The notes under the pieces: generated by a model | Databases searched by the model: none | Seen by the model: only the letters and a program-made list of their open reading frames with translations | What the model was told of the DNA's origin: nothing | Assembly: GCF_024170405.1 (NCBI RefSeq) | Contig: NZ_JALJYC010000002.1 | Location: 1 to 64,000, forward strand | Reading direction: 5' to 3' | DNA: 64,000 nucleotides | Source: Neisseria perflava | GTDB lineage: Bacteria; Pseudomonadota; Gammaproteobacteria; Burkholderiales; Neisseriaceae | Part shown: positions 37,063 to 45,984 of the stretch, piece by piece | Layout of the letters: each line of letters starts with the position of its first letter | Numbering within the stretch: the first letter of the stretch is position 1 | Program-made: the position numbers and the translations under genes

Positions 37063-39147
37063 CTAAGCACGTTCACACGCATCCGCCCAAATCTGTTTGA
37101 CTACTTCGCACCAATCTGCGGCAAAAGCATTACCGTCGAAAATCGGCGAAGCGGCGGCTTTTTCGCGCATACCCAAACGCAGGGCGTTAAGTTCGTCGCG
37201 GTGCGCCGGATCGCACCAATACAGGGCTTGGGCAATGTAATCGGCTTCGTTTTGGCACACAAATTCAGGGAATCCTGCCGCCGACAATACCTGCTGCCCC
37301 TGCCGCGCCAACATGCCCGGCTGCGCCAGCGAAATGGTCGGCACGCCCATCCACAGCGCGTCCACCGTGGTCGTGCCACCCGGATACGGGAAGGTGTCCA
37401 AAATCAAATCCACCTGATTGTAGGTCGGGAAGTATTCTGAATAATGGGTGGTGCCGTGGCAGGAAACCTGATCCATCGGAAAACCGAGTTTTGCCAATTT
37501 ATCTTTAAACGGCTGCAACATTTCGCTGCCTTCGGCCAGCAGCATGGTTTGGAAACGCCAATGCGCGGTCGGTACCTGCTTGGTGATTTTCGCCCACAGC
37601 TGCAAGACTTCATCGTTGACTTTGGTCAGGTTTTGGAAGCAGGCGAAGGTGATGTAGCCGCGTTCCAACGCGGGCAGCGGTTTGACTTCCACATCCAACG
37701 CGGTCGGCTGCATACACAAGCGGGTATGCGGCAGGCGGTACACTTTTTCGCTGTATAAATGTTCTTCAGACGGCGGCACGCAATAGGGGTCAGCCAAAAT
37801 CGCATCCATATTCGGCAGGCCGCTGGTGGCGAAATAGCCCAGCCAGGTGGCCTGCACCGGCGCCGGTTTGATGGCGAAAATGCCCATGCGGTAGCCGGCG
37901 GTATAACCGTTCAAATCCAACAGGATGTCCACGCCGTCGGCTTCGATTTGCTTGGCGGCTTCTTCGTCGCTCAACTCGGTAATGTTGCGCCATTCTTTGA
38001 AAATCGGGCGGATTTCTTCGCTGACTTCGTCGTAAATTTCCGAATTGGCATAAGCCGTCCAATCGAATTGCTTGGCCTCTTCCGACAACAATACGGCTTT
38101 GGCAAACAGGCCGACCGGATGGCGGCGCAAGTCGGACGACACCACGCCGATATGCAGCCGCGCTTTCGGTTTGGCGGAAATTTGCGGCATTTTGACCGCA
38201 CTTTTCACATAGGTTTCGCCCAAACGGAAACTGTCTTTCGCCACCTGTTCGGCCTGACCGACAATGTATTGGCGGTTGAGCACCAGGCTGACCAACGCGC
38301 CGATGTCGTCGGGCTTGATGCCCAAACCTTTTTCAATCGCCGCGCACGCCTCGGCAAATTGCAGGGTAAAGTGCAGGCATTTGCCCAAGCCGAACCAACC
38401 GTCGGCATTGTCCGGTTGCAGTGCCAGGCCACGGCGGTAATAATCCGTGGCCGCCAGATATTCTTTCAGACGGCGTTTGGCCCAAGCGCCGTTGAGCAGC
38501 GCATCGGCATTGTCCGGCTCGAGCGCGATGAGTTTGTCGTAATACGGCGCGGCATGCGCATGATCTTGCCGGTTGAAATACAAGGCGGCAATGTTTGCCA
38601 AGACTTTGGTATTGTTCGCATCGAATTTTAAAATCTGCCGATAGGCCTCAATCGCTTCGTCAATCCGCTTGTCGTCTTGTTGCAGCACAATGCCCAAATT
38701 CCACCAAGCGTCTTTATTGTTTTTTGGCTGCAATTTTATGGACTGGCGCAGATTTTGTTCGGCCTGAGCCAGCAAGCCCAGTTTTTGGCTGGCCTGCCCG
38801 ATATTATTGTAATGGGCAGCCGTTTTCTGATTGTCGGGAATGCTTTGCCACAAATCCAACGCCGCTTGGGTTTGACCGCTTTGCGCCATCACGACACCGG
38901 CCAAGTTCAAAATATCACCGGAATGCGGAAATTCCGCAGCCGCCTTTTGCGCTACCGGCAAAGCCGCGGCTGCGCCTTGCTGCTGCCATACTTTTGCCAG
39001 CTCGGCATAACGCTGCTTGGCCGCCGGATTCGCCGGCGCTGCCACAGGTTTGCCCTGCACGGCCACTCCGGATTTTTGAAATAATTCGCCCAACAGCGGA
39101 TTGGCGGCTACGGCTTTTTTTTGTGGTACGCGCGGTTTTTTACTCAT
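37063..39147 (-). CDS. TPR + SPINDLY-type GT41 glycosyltransferase, paralog 1 (most divergent)
   Basis: The 694-residue product has an N-terminal tag (NPLLGELFQKSGVAV), about seven TPR-like repeats (45-300) and a GT41 catalytic region (330-690). Counterparts of OGT/SPY active-site residues are His343 in RRHPVG, DLNGYTAG at 411-418, Lys509 in FACFQNLTKV and the nucleotide loop DTFPYPGGTTT at 584-594. The DTFPYxG form is nearer to SPY than to human OGT, so the donor sugar is open. It lacks the GNWAFIQNY linker found in most paralogs and is the last gene of the leftward train. A Pasteurellaceae-type uptake signal encodes Ser-Ala-Val at 38195-38203. Confidence 0.85.
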   Translation of the reverse strand: MSKKPRVPQKKAVAANPLLGELFQKSGVAVQGKPVAAPANPAAKQRYAELAKVWQQQGAAAALPVAQKAAAEFPHSGDILNLAGVVMAQSGQTQAALDLWQSIPDNQKTAAHYNNIGQASQKLGLLAQAEQNLRQSIKLQPKNNKDAWWNLGIVLQQDDKRIDEAIEAYRQILKFDANNTKVLANIAALYFNRQDHAHAAPYYDKLIALEPDNADALLNGAWAKRRLKEYLAATDYYRRGLALQPDNADGWFGLGKCLHFTLQFAEACAAIEKGLGIKPDDIGALVSLVLNRQYIVGQAEQVAKDSFRLGETYVKSAVKMPQISAKPKARLHIGVVSSDLRRHPVGLFAKAVLLSEEAKQFDWTAYANSEIYDEVSEEIRPIFKEWRNITELSDEEAAKQIEADGVDILLDLNGYTAGYRMGIFAIKPAPVQATWLGYFATSGLPNMDAILADPYCVPPSEEHLYSEKVYRLPHTRLCMQPTALDVEVKPLPALERGYITFACFQNLTKVNDEVLQLWAKITKQVPTAHWRFQTMLLAEGSEMLQPFKDKLAKLGFPMDQVSCHGTTHYSEYFPTYNQVDLILDTFPYPGGTTTVDALWMGVPTISLAQPGMLARQGQQVLSAAGFPEFVCQNEADYIAQALYWCDPAHRDELNALRLGMREKAAASPIFDGNAFAADWCEVVKQIWADACERA

Positions 39148-39222
39148 TTTATTGTTTTCCTGTTCTATCTAAAGACGGTAGGCCGTCTGAAAAATTCTGT
39201 CATCAAACCCACTTCTTAACTG

Positions 39223-39981
39223 CTACTCGATTTTCGCCGAACGGCGGCGGTGGCTGACCACTTTCAGGCTGGATTTGCGCGGCGGGTTCCATTTTTCCAA
39301 ATACACCTGATATGCCTTGCGCCATTGTCTCTTAAAAGCGCCGCCGCTTTGGTGGGTCATGACAATCGGCCACGTGCCGATATTCAGTCCGGCAGCAATA
39401 GCGCTGCGGCAGAAGTCCATGTCGTAAAAATGGAAATCGAAACGGGTGTCAAACTGCACGTCGCTTTCCAGCAGGCGGCGCTTGTTCACAGCAATGAACA
39501 CGCCGTCGAGTACCGCCACGGGCTGCGGACTTACTCCCCATGATTGCAACACACCCAGCGCGTCTTCGCCTTGCGCAATCGCGCCGCTGAAATGGCTGCG
39601 CACGTCCCGCACCAATTTGCCGCGCTCATCAAATCCCGTATGACACCAAGAAGGCTGCGTCGGCGTGCAATAACGGTTGCCGACCACGCCCACCACGTCA
39701 AATTGCTGAAACGCTTCGCGCAAACGCTGTGGCGTAAAGTAGTCGTTTAGCCATACATCATCATGTACAAACACCAGATATTCGCCGCTATTCGGGTCGT
39801 TAATGCGGCGGTTATATACCTCCGGCAAGCCTTGGCGGTTTTCAAAGCGCACGTAAATCGACGTGTTGTTTTTCCAATCCTTACCCGCCTGATGGTGGCG
39901 CCAAGAAATGCCGAAGGCGGTTTCCTGCCAAAATTGCTCGGCATTTTTGGTAGTAGCCACCACAAATTCAAATTCGTACAT
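39223..39981 (-). CDS. GT-A-fold glycosyltransferase (GT2-like)
   Basis: A 252-residue soluble protein. The donor-site motif HDDVWL (in EYLVFVHDDVWLNDYF) resembles the DxD region of GT2-like enzymes. It is followed by VVGVVGNRYC, VLDGVFIAVNKRRL and RFDFHFYDMDFC, the order seen in the Glyco_tranf_2_5 group. The C-terminus is very basic (RRKAYQVYLEKW, then HRRRSAKIE). AAAGGG precedes the ATG by nine bases. It lies between paralogs 1 and 2 of the GT41 train in the same direction and probably adds one sugar of the same glycan. Confidence 0.75.
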   Translation of the reverse strand: MYEFEFVVATTKNAEQFWQETAFGISWRHHQAGKDWKNNTSIYVRFENRQGLPEVYNRRINDPNSGEYLVFVHDDVWLNDYFTPQRLREAFQQFDVVGVVGNRYCTPTQPSWCHTGFDERGKLVRDVRSHFSGAIAQGEDALGVLQSWGVSPQPVAVLDGVFIAVNKRRLLESDVQFDTRFDFHFYDMDFCRSAIAAGLNIGTWPIVMTHQSGGAFKRQWRKAYQVYLEKWNPPRKSSLKVVSHRRRSAKIE

Positions 39982-40025
39982 CGCGTTTTCCCTTTATTTT
40001 TCTGCGTTTTCAGACGGCTTCCGCC

Positions 40026-41906
40026 CTACTTGCCCGTCTGAATCGCGCATTGGTCGCGCCAGATTTCACGCACTAAGTCGCACCAGTCCTGCGCGAATTG
40101 GGCGGTGTCGAACAACGGCGAGGCCAAGACCTGCGTGCGCATGTTGGCGCGCAGCGCAGCCAGTTTTTCTCGGTTTTCCGGTGCGCTCCAATACAGCGCT
40201 TTTTCAATGTATTCCTCGCGTGAGCGGGTGATGAACTGCGGCAGGCCGGCGGCGGTCTGCATTTGTTCGCCTTGCCGCGCAATCATGCCTTTTTGCGACA
40301 AAGTGACCGTCGGCACACCCATCCACAGCGCTTCGGAGGTGGTCGTTCCGCCCGGATAGGGGAAAGTATCCAAAATCAAATCAATGTTTTGGTGGGCGGC
40401 AAAATAGTCGGTGCGCGAACTGCTGCCGGCAAAGACCACGTTGTCCAAATTGAAGCCCTGCGCTTTGAGTTCGTCGGCGAAGGCCAGTTGCTCCGGGCTG
40501 CCCGGCTGGTGGTGACCGCTTTGAATATACCAATGGGCGTCGGGCAAGGCGCGGGCGATTTCGCCCCATGTAGCGACGACTTCTTTATTGATTTTGCTCG
40601 GATTTTGGAAACAGCCGAAGGTCATGTAGCCGTTTTTCAGCGCGGGCAGCTCAGAGACTTTCACATCGTCCTGCGGCGGGGTCATGCACAAGCGCGTGTG
40701 CGGCAGGCGGTACACTTTTTCGCTGAACAAATCTTCTTCGCCCTCGGGCACGCAATAAGGGTCGGCAATCACGGCGTTCATATGCGGCAAGCCCATGGTG
40801 GCAAACCAGCCCAGCCATTGCGCCTGCACCGGCGCGGTTTGCGCGGCGAAAATCCCAAAGCGGCTACTGCTGTCAAAGCCGTTGAGGTCAATCAGAATGT
40901 CCACGCCGTCGGCGCGGATCTGCTCCATGGTTTTCTCATCCGACCAAGCGCCGATGTCGTGCCAGTTTTGAAACAGCGGGCGCACGGCACGGGTCAGGTT
41001 GTCGTTGAACGACTTGTTCATATAGGCCGACCAGGTGAATTGTTTCACCGCGTCGGAGGTCAGCAGCCCCTGCACAAAAAAGCCCACGGGGTGAAAATCT
41101 TTCAGGTTTGCCGTTACCAGCCCGATGTGCAGCAGCTTGTCGGGATTTTGCGCTTTCACCGGCGGCAGATTGAATTTGTGCGCCGCGCTGTAACGCTTGG
41201 CGAATTTGATGGTTTCCCTGGCAATGCGTTCCGGCTCGTAAGGCACGCGGTAGTTTTGGATAAACGCCCAGTTTGCCAGCGCGTTGCCGAAAGTCGGGTC
41301 GATGTCCATCGCCTTAATATAGTATTCCGAGCCGTGCGCCAAATCTGCTTTTTGGTAAATGGTCGCCAGATTAAACGCGGCCTGACGGTTTTTCGGATTG
41401 GCTTTCAACGCTTTTTCGTAATACTCCGCCGCCAGCGCCTGATTGCCCAAATCGCCCTGCACCAAGCCCATGTTCAGCAGCGCGTCGGCATTTTGCGGCT
41501 GTACTTTCAGGGCTTTTTCCAAATATTCGGCGGCTTTGTCAAACTGCTTGAGCTGCTGGTGGGCAAAGCCGAGGTTAATCAGCGCGGGCGCGTTTTTGTC
41601 CACATCGGGAATGCGCAGAAACATAGCGATGGCTTCCTGTTGGCGCTTCACCTGCATCAGCATGACCGCCGTCAGGTTCAGCAGATTGCCGTAAGCGGGA
41701 AACTCTTTTACCGCCGCTTCCGCCAGCGGCAAAGCCTCTGCCGTACCGCGCTGCTGCCAGAATTTGTGGATTTCCATATAGCGTTTTTTCGCCGCCTCAT
41801 TGTTTGAGGCCGTCTGAACGTTTACCCCCGCTTTTTGGAAGAACTTGCTCATCAAAGGATTGACTGCCGCTTTTTTCTGCTGCGGCGCTTTCGGTTTTTT
41901 GCTCAT
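40026..41906 (-). CDS. TPR + SPINDLY-type GT41 glycosyltransferase, paralog 2
   Basis: 626 residues. The tag NPLMSKFFQKAGVNV is at 16-30, TPR repeats run about 40-235, and the linker contains NWAFIQNYRVPYEPERIARE. The catalytic region has His272 in KDFHPVG, DLNGFDSSSRF from 340, Lys438 in GCFQNPSKI and DTFPYPGGTTT from 513. CAGGAAAACAAC precedes the ATG. It follows paralog 3 after 22 bp. It lacks the in-frame uptake signal seen in most other copies (KLAALRA in place of KLTALRA). Confidence 0.85.
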   Translation of the reverse strand: MSKKPKAPQQKKAAVNPLMSKFFQKAGVNVQTASNNEAAKKRYMEIHKFWQQRGTAEALPLAEAAVKEFPAYGNLLNLTAVMLMQVKRQQEAIAMFLRIPDVDKNAPALINLGFAHQQLKQFDKAAEYLEKALKVQPQNADALLNMGLVQGDLGNQALAAEYYEKALKANPKNRQAAFNLATIYQKADLAHGSEYYIKAMDIDPTFGNALANWAFIQNYRVPYEPERIARETIKFAKRYSAAHKFNLPPVKAQNPDKLLHIGLVTANLKDFHPVGFFVQGLLTSDAVKQFTWSAYMNKSFNDNLTRAVRPLFQNWHDIGAWSDEKTMEQIRADGVDILIDLNGFDSSSRFGIFAAQTAPVQAQWLGWFATMGLPHMNAVIADPYCVPEGEEDLFSEKVYRLPHTRLCMTPPQDDVKVSELPALKNGYMTFGCFQNPSKINKEVVATWGEIARALPDAHWYIQSGHHQPGSPEQLAFADELKAQGFNLDNVVFAGSSSRTDYFAAHQNIDLILDTFPYPGGTTTSEALWMGVPTVTLSQKGMIARQGEQMQTAAGLPQFITRSREEYIEKALYWSAPENREKLAALRANMRTQVLASPLFDTAQFAQDWCDLVREIWRDQCAIQTGK

Positions 41907-41928
41907 TGTTGTTTTCCTGTTTTATTTT

Positions 41929-43920
41929 TTAATTCGAGGCTGTCTGAAAGCAGGCATCGCGCCAGATTTCGCGCATTAATTGACACCAGTCGTCGGCAAA
42001 TTTTTTCGTATCAAACACCGGCGAACGGCGCGCTTTATGGTAAATATCGGCGCGAAGTGCGGTCAGTTTTGCGCGATTTTCCGGTGCGCTCCAATACAGC
42101 ACTTTTTCAATGTATTCGTCGGTATTTTGACACATCAGCTCGGGAAAACCCGCCGCACGCATAAATTGCTCGCCCTGCCGCGCCAACATGCCCTGCCCCG
42201 TCAGCGTCAGGGTAGGCACCGCCATCCACAGCGCAATCGCGGTGGTCGTGCCGCCGGGATAGGGGAAGGTATCGAGAATCAAATCAATGCCGTGGTGCGC
42301 CTGCAGAAACTGCGCGCGCGGGATTTTACCACTAAAGTCCATCTGCTCCGGCTTGAAGCCGAAAGATTCCAGCTTGGCCTGAATGCGCTGCTGCAACGGC
42401 GTGCCCACTTCCTGCCCTTTGCCTTTAAACTGCCAGCGGGCATCCGGCCGCGCTTGCGCGATTTTTGCCCACACCGCCAATACCTCATCGCCGATTTTAA
42501 GCGGATTTTGGAAACAGCCGAAGGTCATGTAGCCGTTTTGCAGCGACGGCGGCAGCGGCGGCGTTTGCTCATCCGTCTCCAACGGTTGCATGCACAGGCG
42601 CGTATGCGGCAGCCGCCAGACTTTCTCCGTGTACAAAAATTCTTCGCCCAGCGGCACGCAATACGGGTCGGCGATAATGCCGTTCATGGCGGGCAGGCCG
42701 GTGGTGGCGAACCAGCCCAGCCATTCGAGCTGCACCGGCGCGGTTTGCTCAGTGAAAATGCCCGCGCGGTTGTGCGCCGTATAGCCGCTCAGGTCAATCA
42801 GAATGTCCACGCCGTCGACGCGAATCTGCCCCATCGCCTTTTTATCCGACCAGGCTTGGATATTGTGCCAATGTTTAAACAGCGGGCGCACTTGGCGCGT
42901 TAATTTATCATCATGAGCGGCGTTGAGATAGGCCGACCAGTCAAACTGCTTCACCGCTTCCGCAGTCAGCAGCCCTTGCAAAAAATAGCCCACAGGATGA
43001 CCCTGCTGCAAGTCGGCAGTCACCAAGCCGATGTGCAATTTTTTATCGGGATCGGCGGCGGCTGCGGGCGGCAGATTGTGCCGCAACGCTTCGGCGCAAC
43101 GGCGGGCGTAGTGCGCAATTTCCCGCGCAATGCGCTCGGGGTCGTAAGGGGTCAGGTAATTCTGAAAAAACGCCCAGTTGCCCAGCGCGTTGGTGTGGGT
43201 CGGGTCGATGTCGAGCAGGCGGCGGTAATAGTCGCACGCCTCGCGCAAATCACGCTCTTTGGCCGACACCGCCAGATTAAACAGCGCCTGCGTATTCTGC
43301 GGCGACACCGCCAACGCCCGCTCATAATAATCCACCGCCGCCGCGCGGTCGCCCGTTTCGCCGCTCAACACACCCATGTTCAGCAGCGCGGTCACATGCT
43401 GCGGATTAACGGCTAAGGCCTTGCGAAAATAATCCGCCGCCTGGTCATAATGCTTCTGCTGCAAAGTGGCATAGCCCAAATTGGTCAGCACCGCCGCATT
43501 GCCTGCATAATTCGGAATCCGGCGAAACACCGCCTCCGCCTCCGTATGGCGTTTGGCCTGCATCAGCAGCAGCGCGGTCAGGTTTAGCAGATTGGCGTCA
43601 TTTGGGAACTCGTCCAACGCCCGCTGCGCCGCCGGCAACGCCTCCTGACTGCCGCGCTCTTTCCACAGCCGCTCCACTTCCTTAAAGCGCCGCCCCGCCG
43701 GATTGCGGGTAATTTTCGTCGTCACCTTTTGGCCGGACTGCACAGAAGGCTTGCTGATTTGTACCGTCGGTGTGCTAACTTGCGCGGACGGCTTATTGCC
43801 CGGCGCGGAAGACACGGACGCATTTTCAGACGGCATTACTGCGGCTTGCTCCGCCGCAGCCGTCTGCGTATCCTGTTTCACCACCCGTTTGCGCACTATG
43901 CGGACGCTGAGATTTCCCAT
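41929..43920 (-). CDS. TPR + SPINDLY-type GT41 glycosyltransferase, paralog 3
   Basis: 663 residues. The N-terminus differs from most copies: a basic start MGNLSVRIVRKRVVK and a Ser/Pro/Val-rich spacer to about 70 replace the NPLM tag. TPR repeats follow to about 265, then the linker NWAFFQNYLTPYDPERIARE. Active-site counterparts are His308 in QQGHPVG, DLSGYTAHN from 377, Lys475 in GCFQNPLKI and DTFPYPGGTTT from 550. The basic start resembles those of the two GT90 genes in the train. An AAGTGCGGT signal lies in frame at 42055-42063. Confidence 0.85.
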   Translation of the reverse strand: MGNLSVRIVRKRVVKQDTQTAAAEQAAVMPSENASVSSAPGNKPSAQVSTPTVQISKPSVQSGQKVTTKITRNPAGRRFKEVERLWKERGSQEALPAAQRALDEFPNDANLLNLTALLLMQAKRHTEAEAVFRRIPNYAGNAAVLTNLGYATLQQKHYDQAADYFRKALAVNPQHVTALLNMGVLSGETGDRAAAVDYYERALAVSPQNTQALFNLAVSAKERDLREACDYYRRLLDIDPTHTNALGNWAFFQNYLTPYDPERIAREIAHYARRCAEALRHNLPPAAAADPDKKLHIGLVTADLQQGHPVGYFLQGLLTAEAVKQFDWSAYLNAAHDDKLTRQVRPLFKHWHNIQAWSDKKAMGQIRVDGVDILIDLSGYTAHNRAGIFTEQTAPVQLEWLGWFATTGLPAMNGIIADPYCVPLGEEFLYTEKVWRLPHTRLCMQPLETDEQTPPLPPSLQNGYMTFGCFQNPLKIGDEVLAVWAKIAQARPDARWQFKGKGQEVGTPLQQRIQAKLESFGFKPEQMDFSGKIPRAQFLQAHHGIDLILDTFPYPGGTTTAIALWMAVPTLTLTGQGMLARQGEQFMRAAGFPELMCQNTDEYIEKVLYWSAPENRAKLTALRADIYHKARRSPVFDTKKFADDWCQLMREIWRDACFQTASN

Positions 43921-43955
43921 TTGCTTTTCCCGTTTTTATTCAATTTATTGCATAC

Positions 43956-43982
43956 AGGCCGTCTGAAATTTTTCAGACGGCA
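43956..43982. terminator. DUS hairpin inside the GT train
   Basis: GGCCGTCTGAAA pairs with TTTCAGACGGC. The left arm is the AG form and the right arm the AT form. It sits in the 70-bp gap between paralogs 3 and 4, so it may attenuate transcription within the train. Confidence 0.6.
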
Positions 43983-43990
43983 TTGCTTGT

Positions 43991-45886
43991 TCAACCGCGC
44001 AAGCTGCATTGGTCGCGCCAGATTTCCCGAATCAATTTGCACCAGTCTTCGCTAAAGGCTTTGCTGTCGAACACCGGCGAGGTCAAGACTTGGTCGCGCA
44101 TTCGGGCGCGAAGTGCGGTCAGTTTTGTGCGATTTTTTTCATCCGCCCAATACAGCGCTTTTTCGATGTATTCGTCTTTGGTTTGGCACACAAATTCCGC
44201 CAATCCCGCCGCGCTCATCAACTGCTCGCCTTGCCGCGCAATCATGCCCGGCAGGGTCAGGGTAATGGTGGGCACGGCCATCCATAAAGCGTCTGCTGTG
44301 GTCGTACCGCCGGGATAGGGGAAGGTGTCGAGTATCAAATCACTGTCGTTATACGCCCGCAGATAATCGGCGCGGGGCAGTTTGCCGCTGAAATCCAGCT
44401 GCGCGGGGTTGAAGCCGTGCGCCGTGAGTTTACGCGCGATTTGCTGTTGCAGTGGCGTGCCGGTTTCCTGCCCTTTGCCTTTAAACGCCCAACGCGCGTC
44501 AGGCAGTTGCTGCGCGATGTGCGCCCACGTTTGCAATACTTCATCGCTGATTTTCAAAGGATTTTGATAACAGCCGAAGGTAATGTAGCCCTTTTGCAGC
44601 GACGGCGGCGGCGCGGTATCCACCGGCTCTTGCGGCGGCTGCATACACAGGCGCGTGTGCGGCAGGCGGTACACTTTTTCGCTGTATAAATGTTCTTCAC
44701 TTTCCGGCACGCAATAGCCGTCGGCGAGAATGCCGTTCATGGCAGGCAGCCCCGTGGTGGCGAACCAGCCCAGCCATTCGAGCTGCACCGGCGCGGTTTG
44801 CGCGGTGAAAATGCCGACGCGGTTGTGGGCGTTGTAGCCGCTCAGGCCAATCAGAATATCAATGCCGTCTGAACGGATTTGCCCCCGTGCTTTTTCGTCC
44901 GACCATAATTGGATGTTGCGCCAATTTCGGAACAACGGTTTCACGCGGCGCGTGAAGCGGTCGTTTTGCTCGCCGTTGAGATAGGCCGACCAATCGAATT
45001 GTCGCACCGCGTCAGCGGTCAGCAGCCCTTCGATAAAATAGCCGACGGGATGGTTGTCATGCAAATCTGCCGTGACCAAGCCGATATGCAGCTTTTTCTC
45101 CGGCTCGGCGGGCGCAAGCGGCGGCAGTTGGCTGGTATGGGCGGCGGCGCAGGCTTGCGCGTAGGCGATGGTTTCGCGGGCAATGCGTTCGGCATCGTAC
45201 GGCACGAGGTAATTTTGGATAAACGCCCAATTCGCCAGCGCTTTGGTGTGCTGCGGCGCGAGCGCCAAAACGCGGCGATACCAGTCGGAGGCTTCGTTCA
45301 GACGGCCTAATTCTTTGTAAACATTACCCAAATTATACGCCACCGCCGCATTATCCGGCTCGATGTCTAAAAGCCGCGTAAAGCAATCCGCCGCCTGCGC
45401 GTAGTCGCCCATATCCGTCAGCACCGCGCCTTTGGTCAGCAATACGGCGGGCTGTTTGGGATTGAGCGCCAAAGCTTTGTCCAAGGCCGCCAGCGCCTGA
45501 TCGTAGGCTTTCATTTCGCGGTACGCGCCCGCCAAATTGCCCAATACGCCGACGTTTTTGTCATAACCGGCAATGCGCTTAAAGGTCTCCACCGCCTCGG
45601 GATAACGACGGTTTTTCGCCAGCAGCAAAGCGGTGTAGTTAAGCAGATTGATGTGCGCCGGAAACGCCTGCAACGCTTCTTGCGCCAACGCCAGCGCCTC
45701 CTGCACCCCGCGCTCACGCTCGGTTTGCTGAATCTGCGCCAGCTTGTCTTTCACCTGCTGCTCCGTTTGCGCCGTGGCAGCCGGTTGCGCCGTGGCCACG
45801 CCCGCTTTTTGGAACAGCTTACCCATCAGCGGATTGGCCGCTGCGGGGCGTTTTTGCGTGACATTGCGTTGGGGTTTCTTCGCCAT
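43991..45886 (-). CDS. TPR + SPINDLY-type GT41 glycosyltransferase, paralog 4
   Basis: 631 residues. The tag NPLMGKLFQKAGV is at 18-30, TPR repeats run to about 220 and the linker contains NWAFIQNYLVPYDAERIARE. Catalytic counterparts are His279 in HDNHPVG, Lys445 in GCYQNPLKI and DTFPYPGGTTT from 520. Two usually conserved positions deviate: DILIGLSGY in place of DILIDLSGY, and ILADGYCVP in place of ILADPYCVP, so activity or specificity may differ. The last ~83 residues are almost identical to those of paralog 5. It carries both an in-frame AT-DUS (44862-44873) and AAGTGCGGT (44111-44119). Confidence 0.85.
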   Translation of the reverse strand: MAKKPQRNVTQKRPAAANPLMGKLFQKAGVATAQPAATAQTEQQVKDKLAQIQQTERERGVQEALALAQEALQAFPAHINLLNYTALLLAKNRRYPEAVETFKRIAGYDKNVGVLGNLAGAYREMKAYDQALAALDKALALNPKQPAVLLTKGAVLTDMGDYAQAADCFTRLLDIEPDNAAVAYNLGNVYKELGRLNEASDWYRRVLALAPQHTKALANWAFIQNYLVPYDAERIARETIAYAQACAAAHTSQLPPLAPAEPEKKLHIGLVTADLHDNHPVGYFIEGLLTADAVRQFDWSAYLNGEQNDRFTRRVKPLFRNWRNIQLWSDEKARGQIRSDGIDILIGLSGYNAHNRVGIFTAQTAPVQLEWLGWFATTGLPAMNGILADGYCVPESEEHLYSEKVYRLPHTRLCMQPPQEPVDTAPPPSLQKGYITFGCYQNPLKISDEVLQTWAHIAQQLPDARWAFKGKGQETGTPLQQQIARKLTAHGFNPAQLDFSGKLPRADYLRAYNDSDLILDTFPYPGGTTTADALWMAVPTITLTLPGMIARQGEQLMSAAGLAEFVCQTKDEYIEKALYWADEKNRTKLTALRARMRDQVLTSPVFDSKAFSEDWCKLIREIWRDQCSLRG

Positions 45887-45910
45887 AATGTTCTCTTTTT
45901 ATTGTTATTT

Positions 45911-45984
45911 AAATCCCCCTAAATCCCCCTTTTGCAAAGGGGGACTTTACTCCCCTCTTTGAAAAAGAGGGGATGGGGGGGATT
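45911..45984. repeat. C/G-run palindromic repeat between GT41 paralogs 4 and 5
   Basis: AAATCCCCC at the left edge is mirrored by GGGGGATTT at the right edge. Inside are two hairpins, CCCCCTTTTGCAAAGGGGG and CCCCTCTTTGAAAAAGAGGGG. Similar C/G-run palindromes are scattered in several unrelated bacterial genomes. The right edge touches the stop codon of paralog 5. It may act as a terminator or mRNA stabiliser within the train. Confidence 0.7.

Noticed and set aside
40263..41807. A 514-codon rightward open frame opposite GT41 paralog 2 (and similar long frames opposite other GC-rich genes, e.g. 33300-33974, 37759-38631).
   Set aside because: The frame mirrors a well-supported leftward gene with conserved motifs. 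Its product has the low-complexity His/Arg/Gln-rich look of an antisense shadow and no recognisable domain.
45974..45980. A run of seven G as a possible phase-variation tract.
   Set aside because: It lies in an intergenic palindromic repeat, is short, and is not within a coding frame or between promoter elements.
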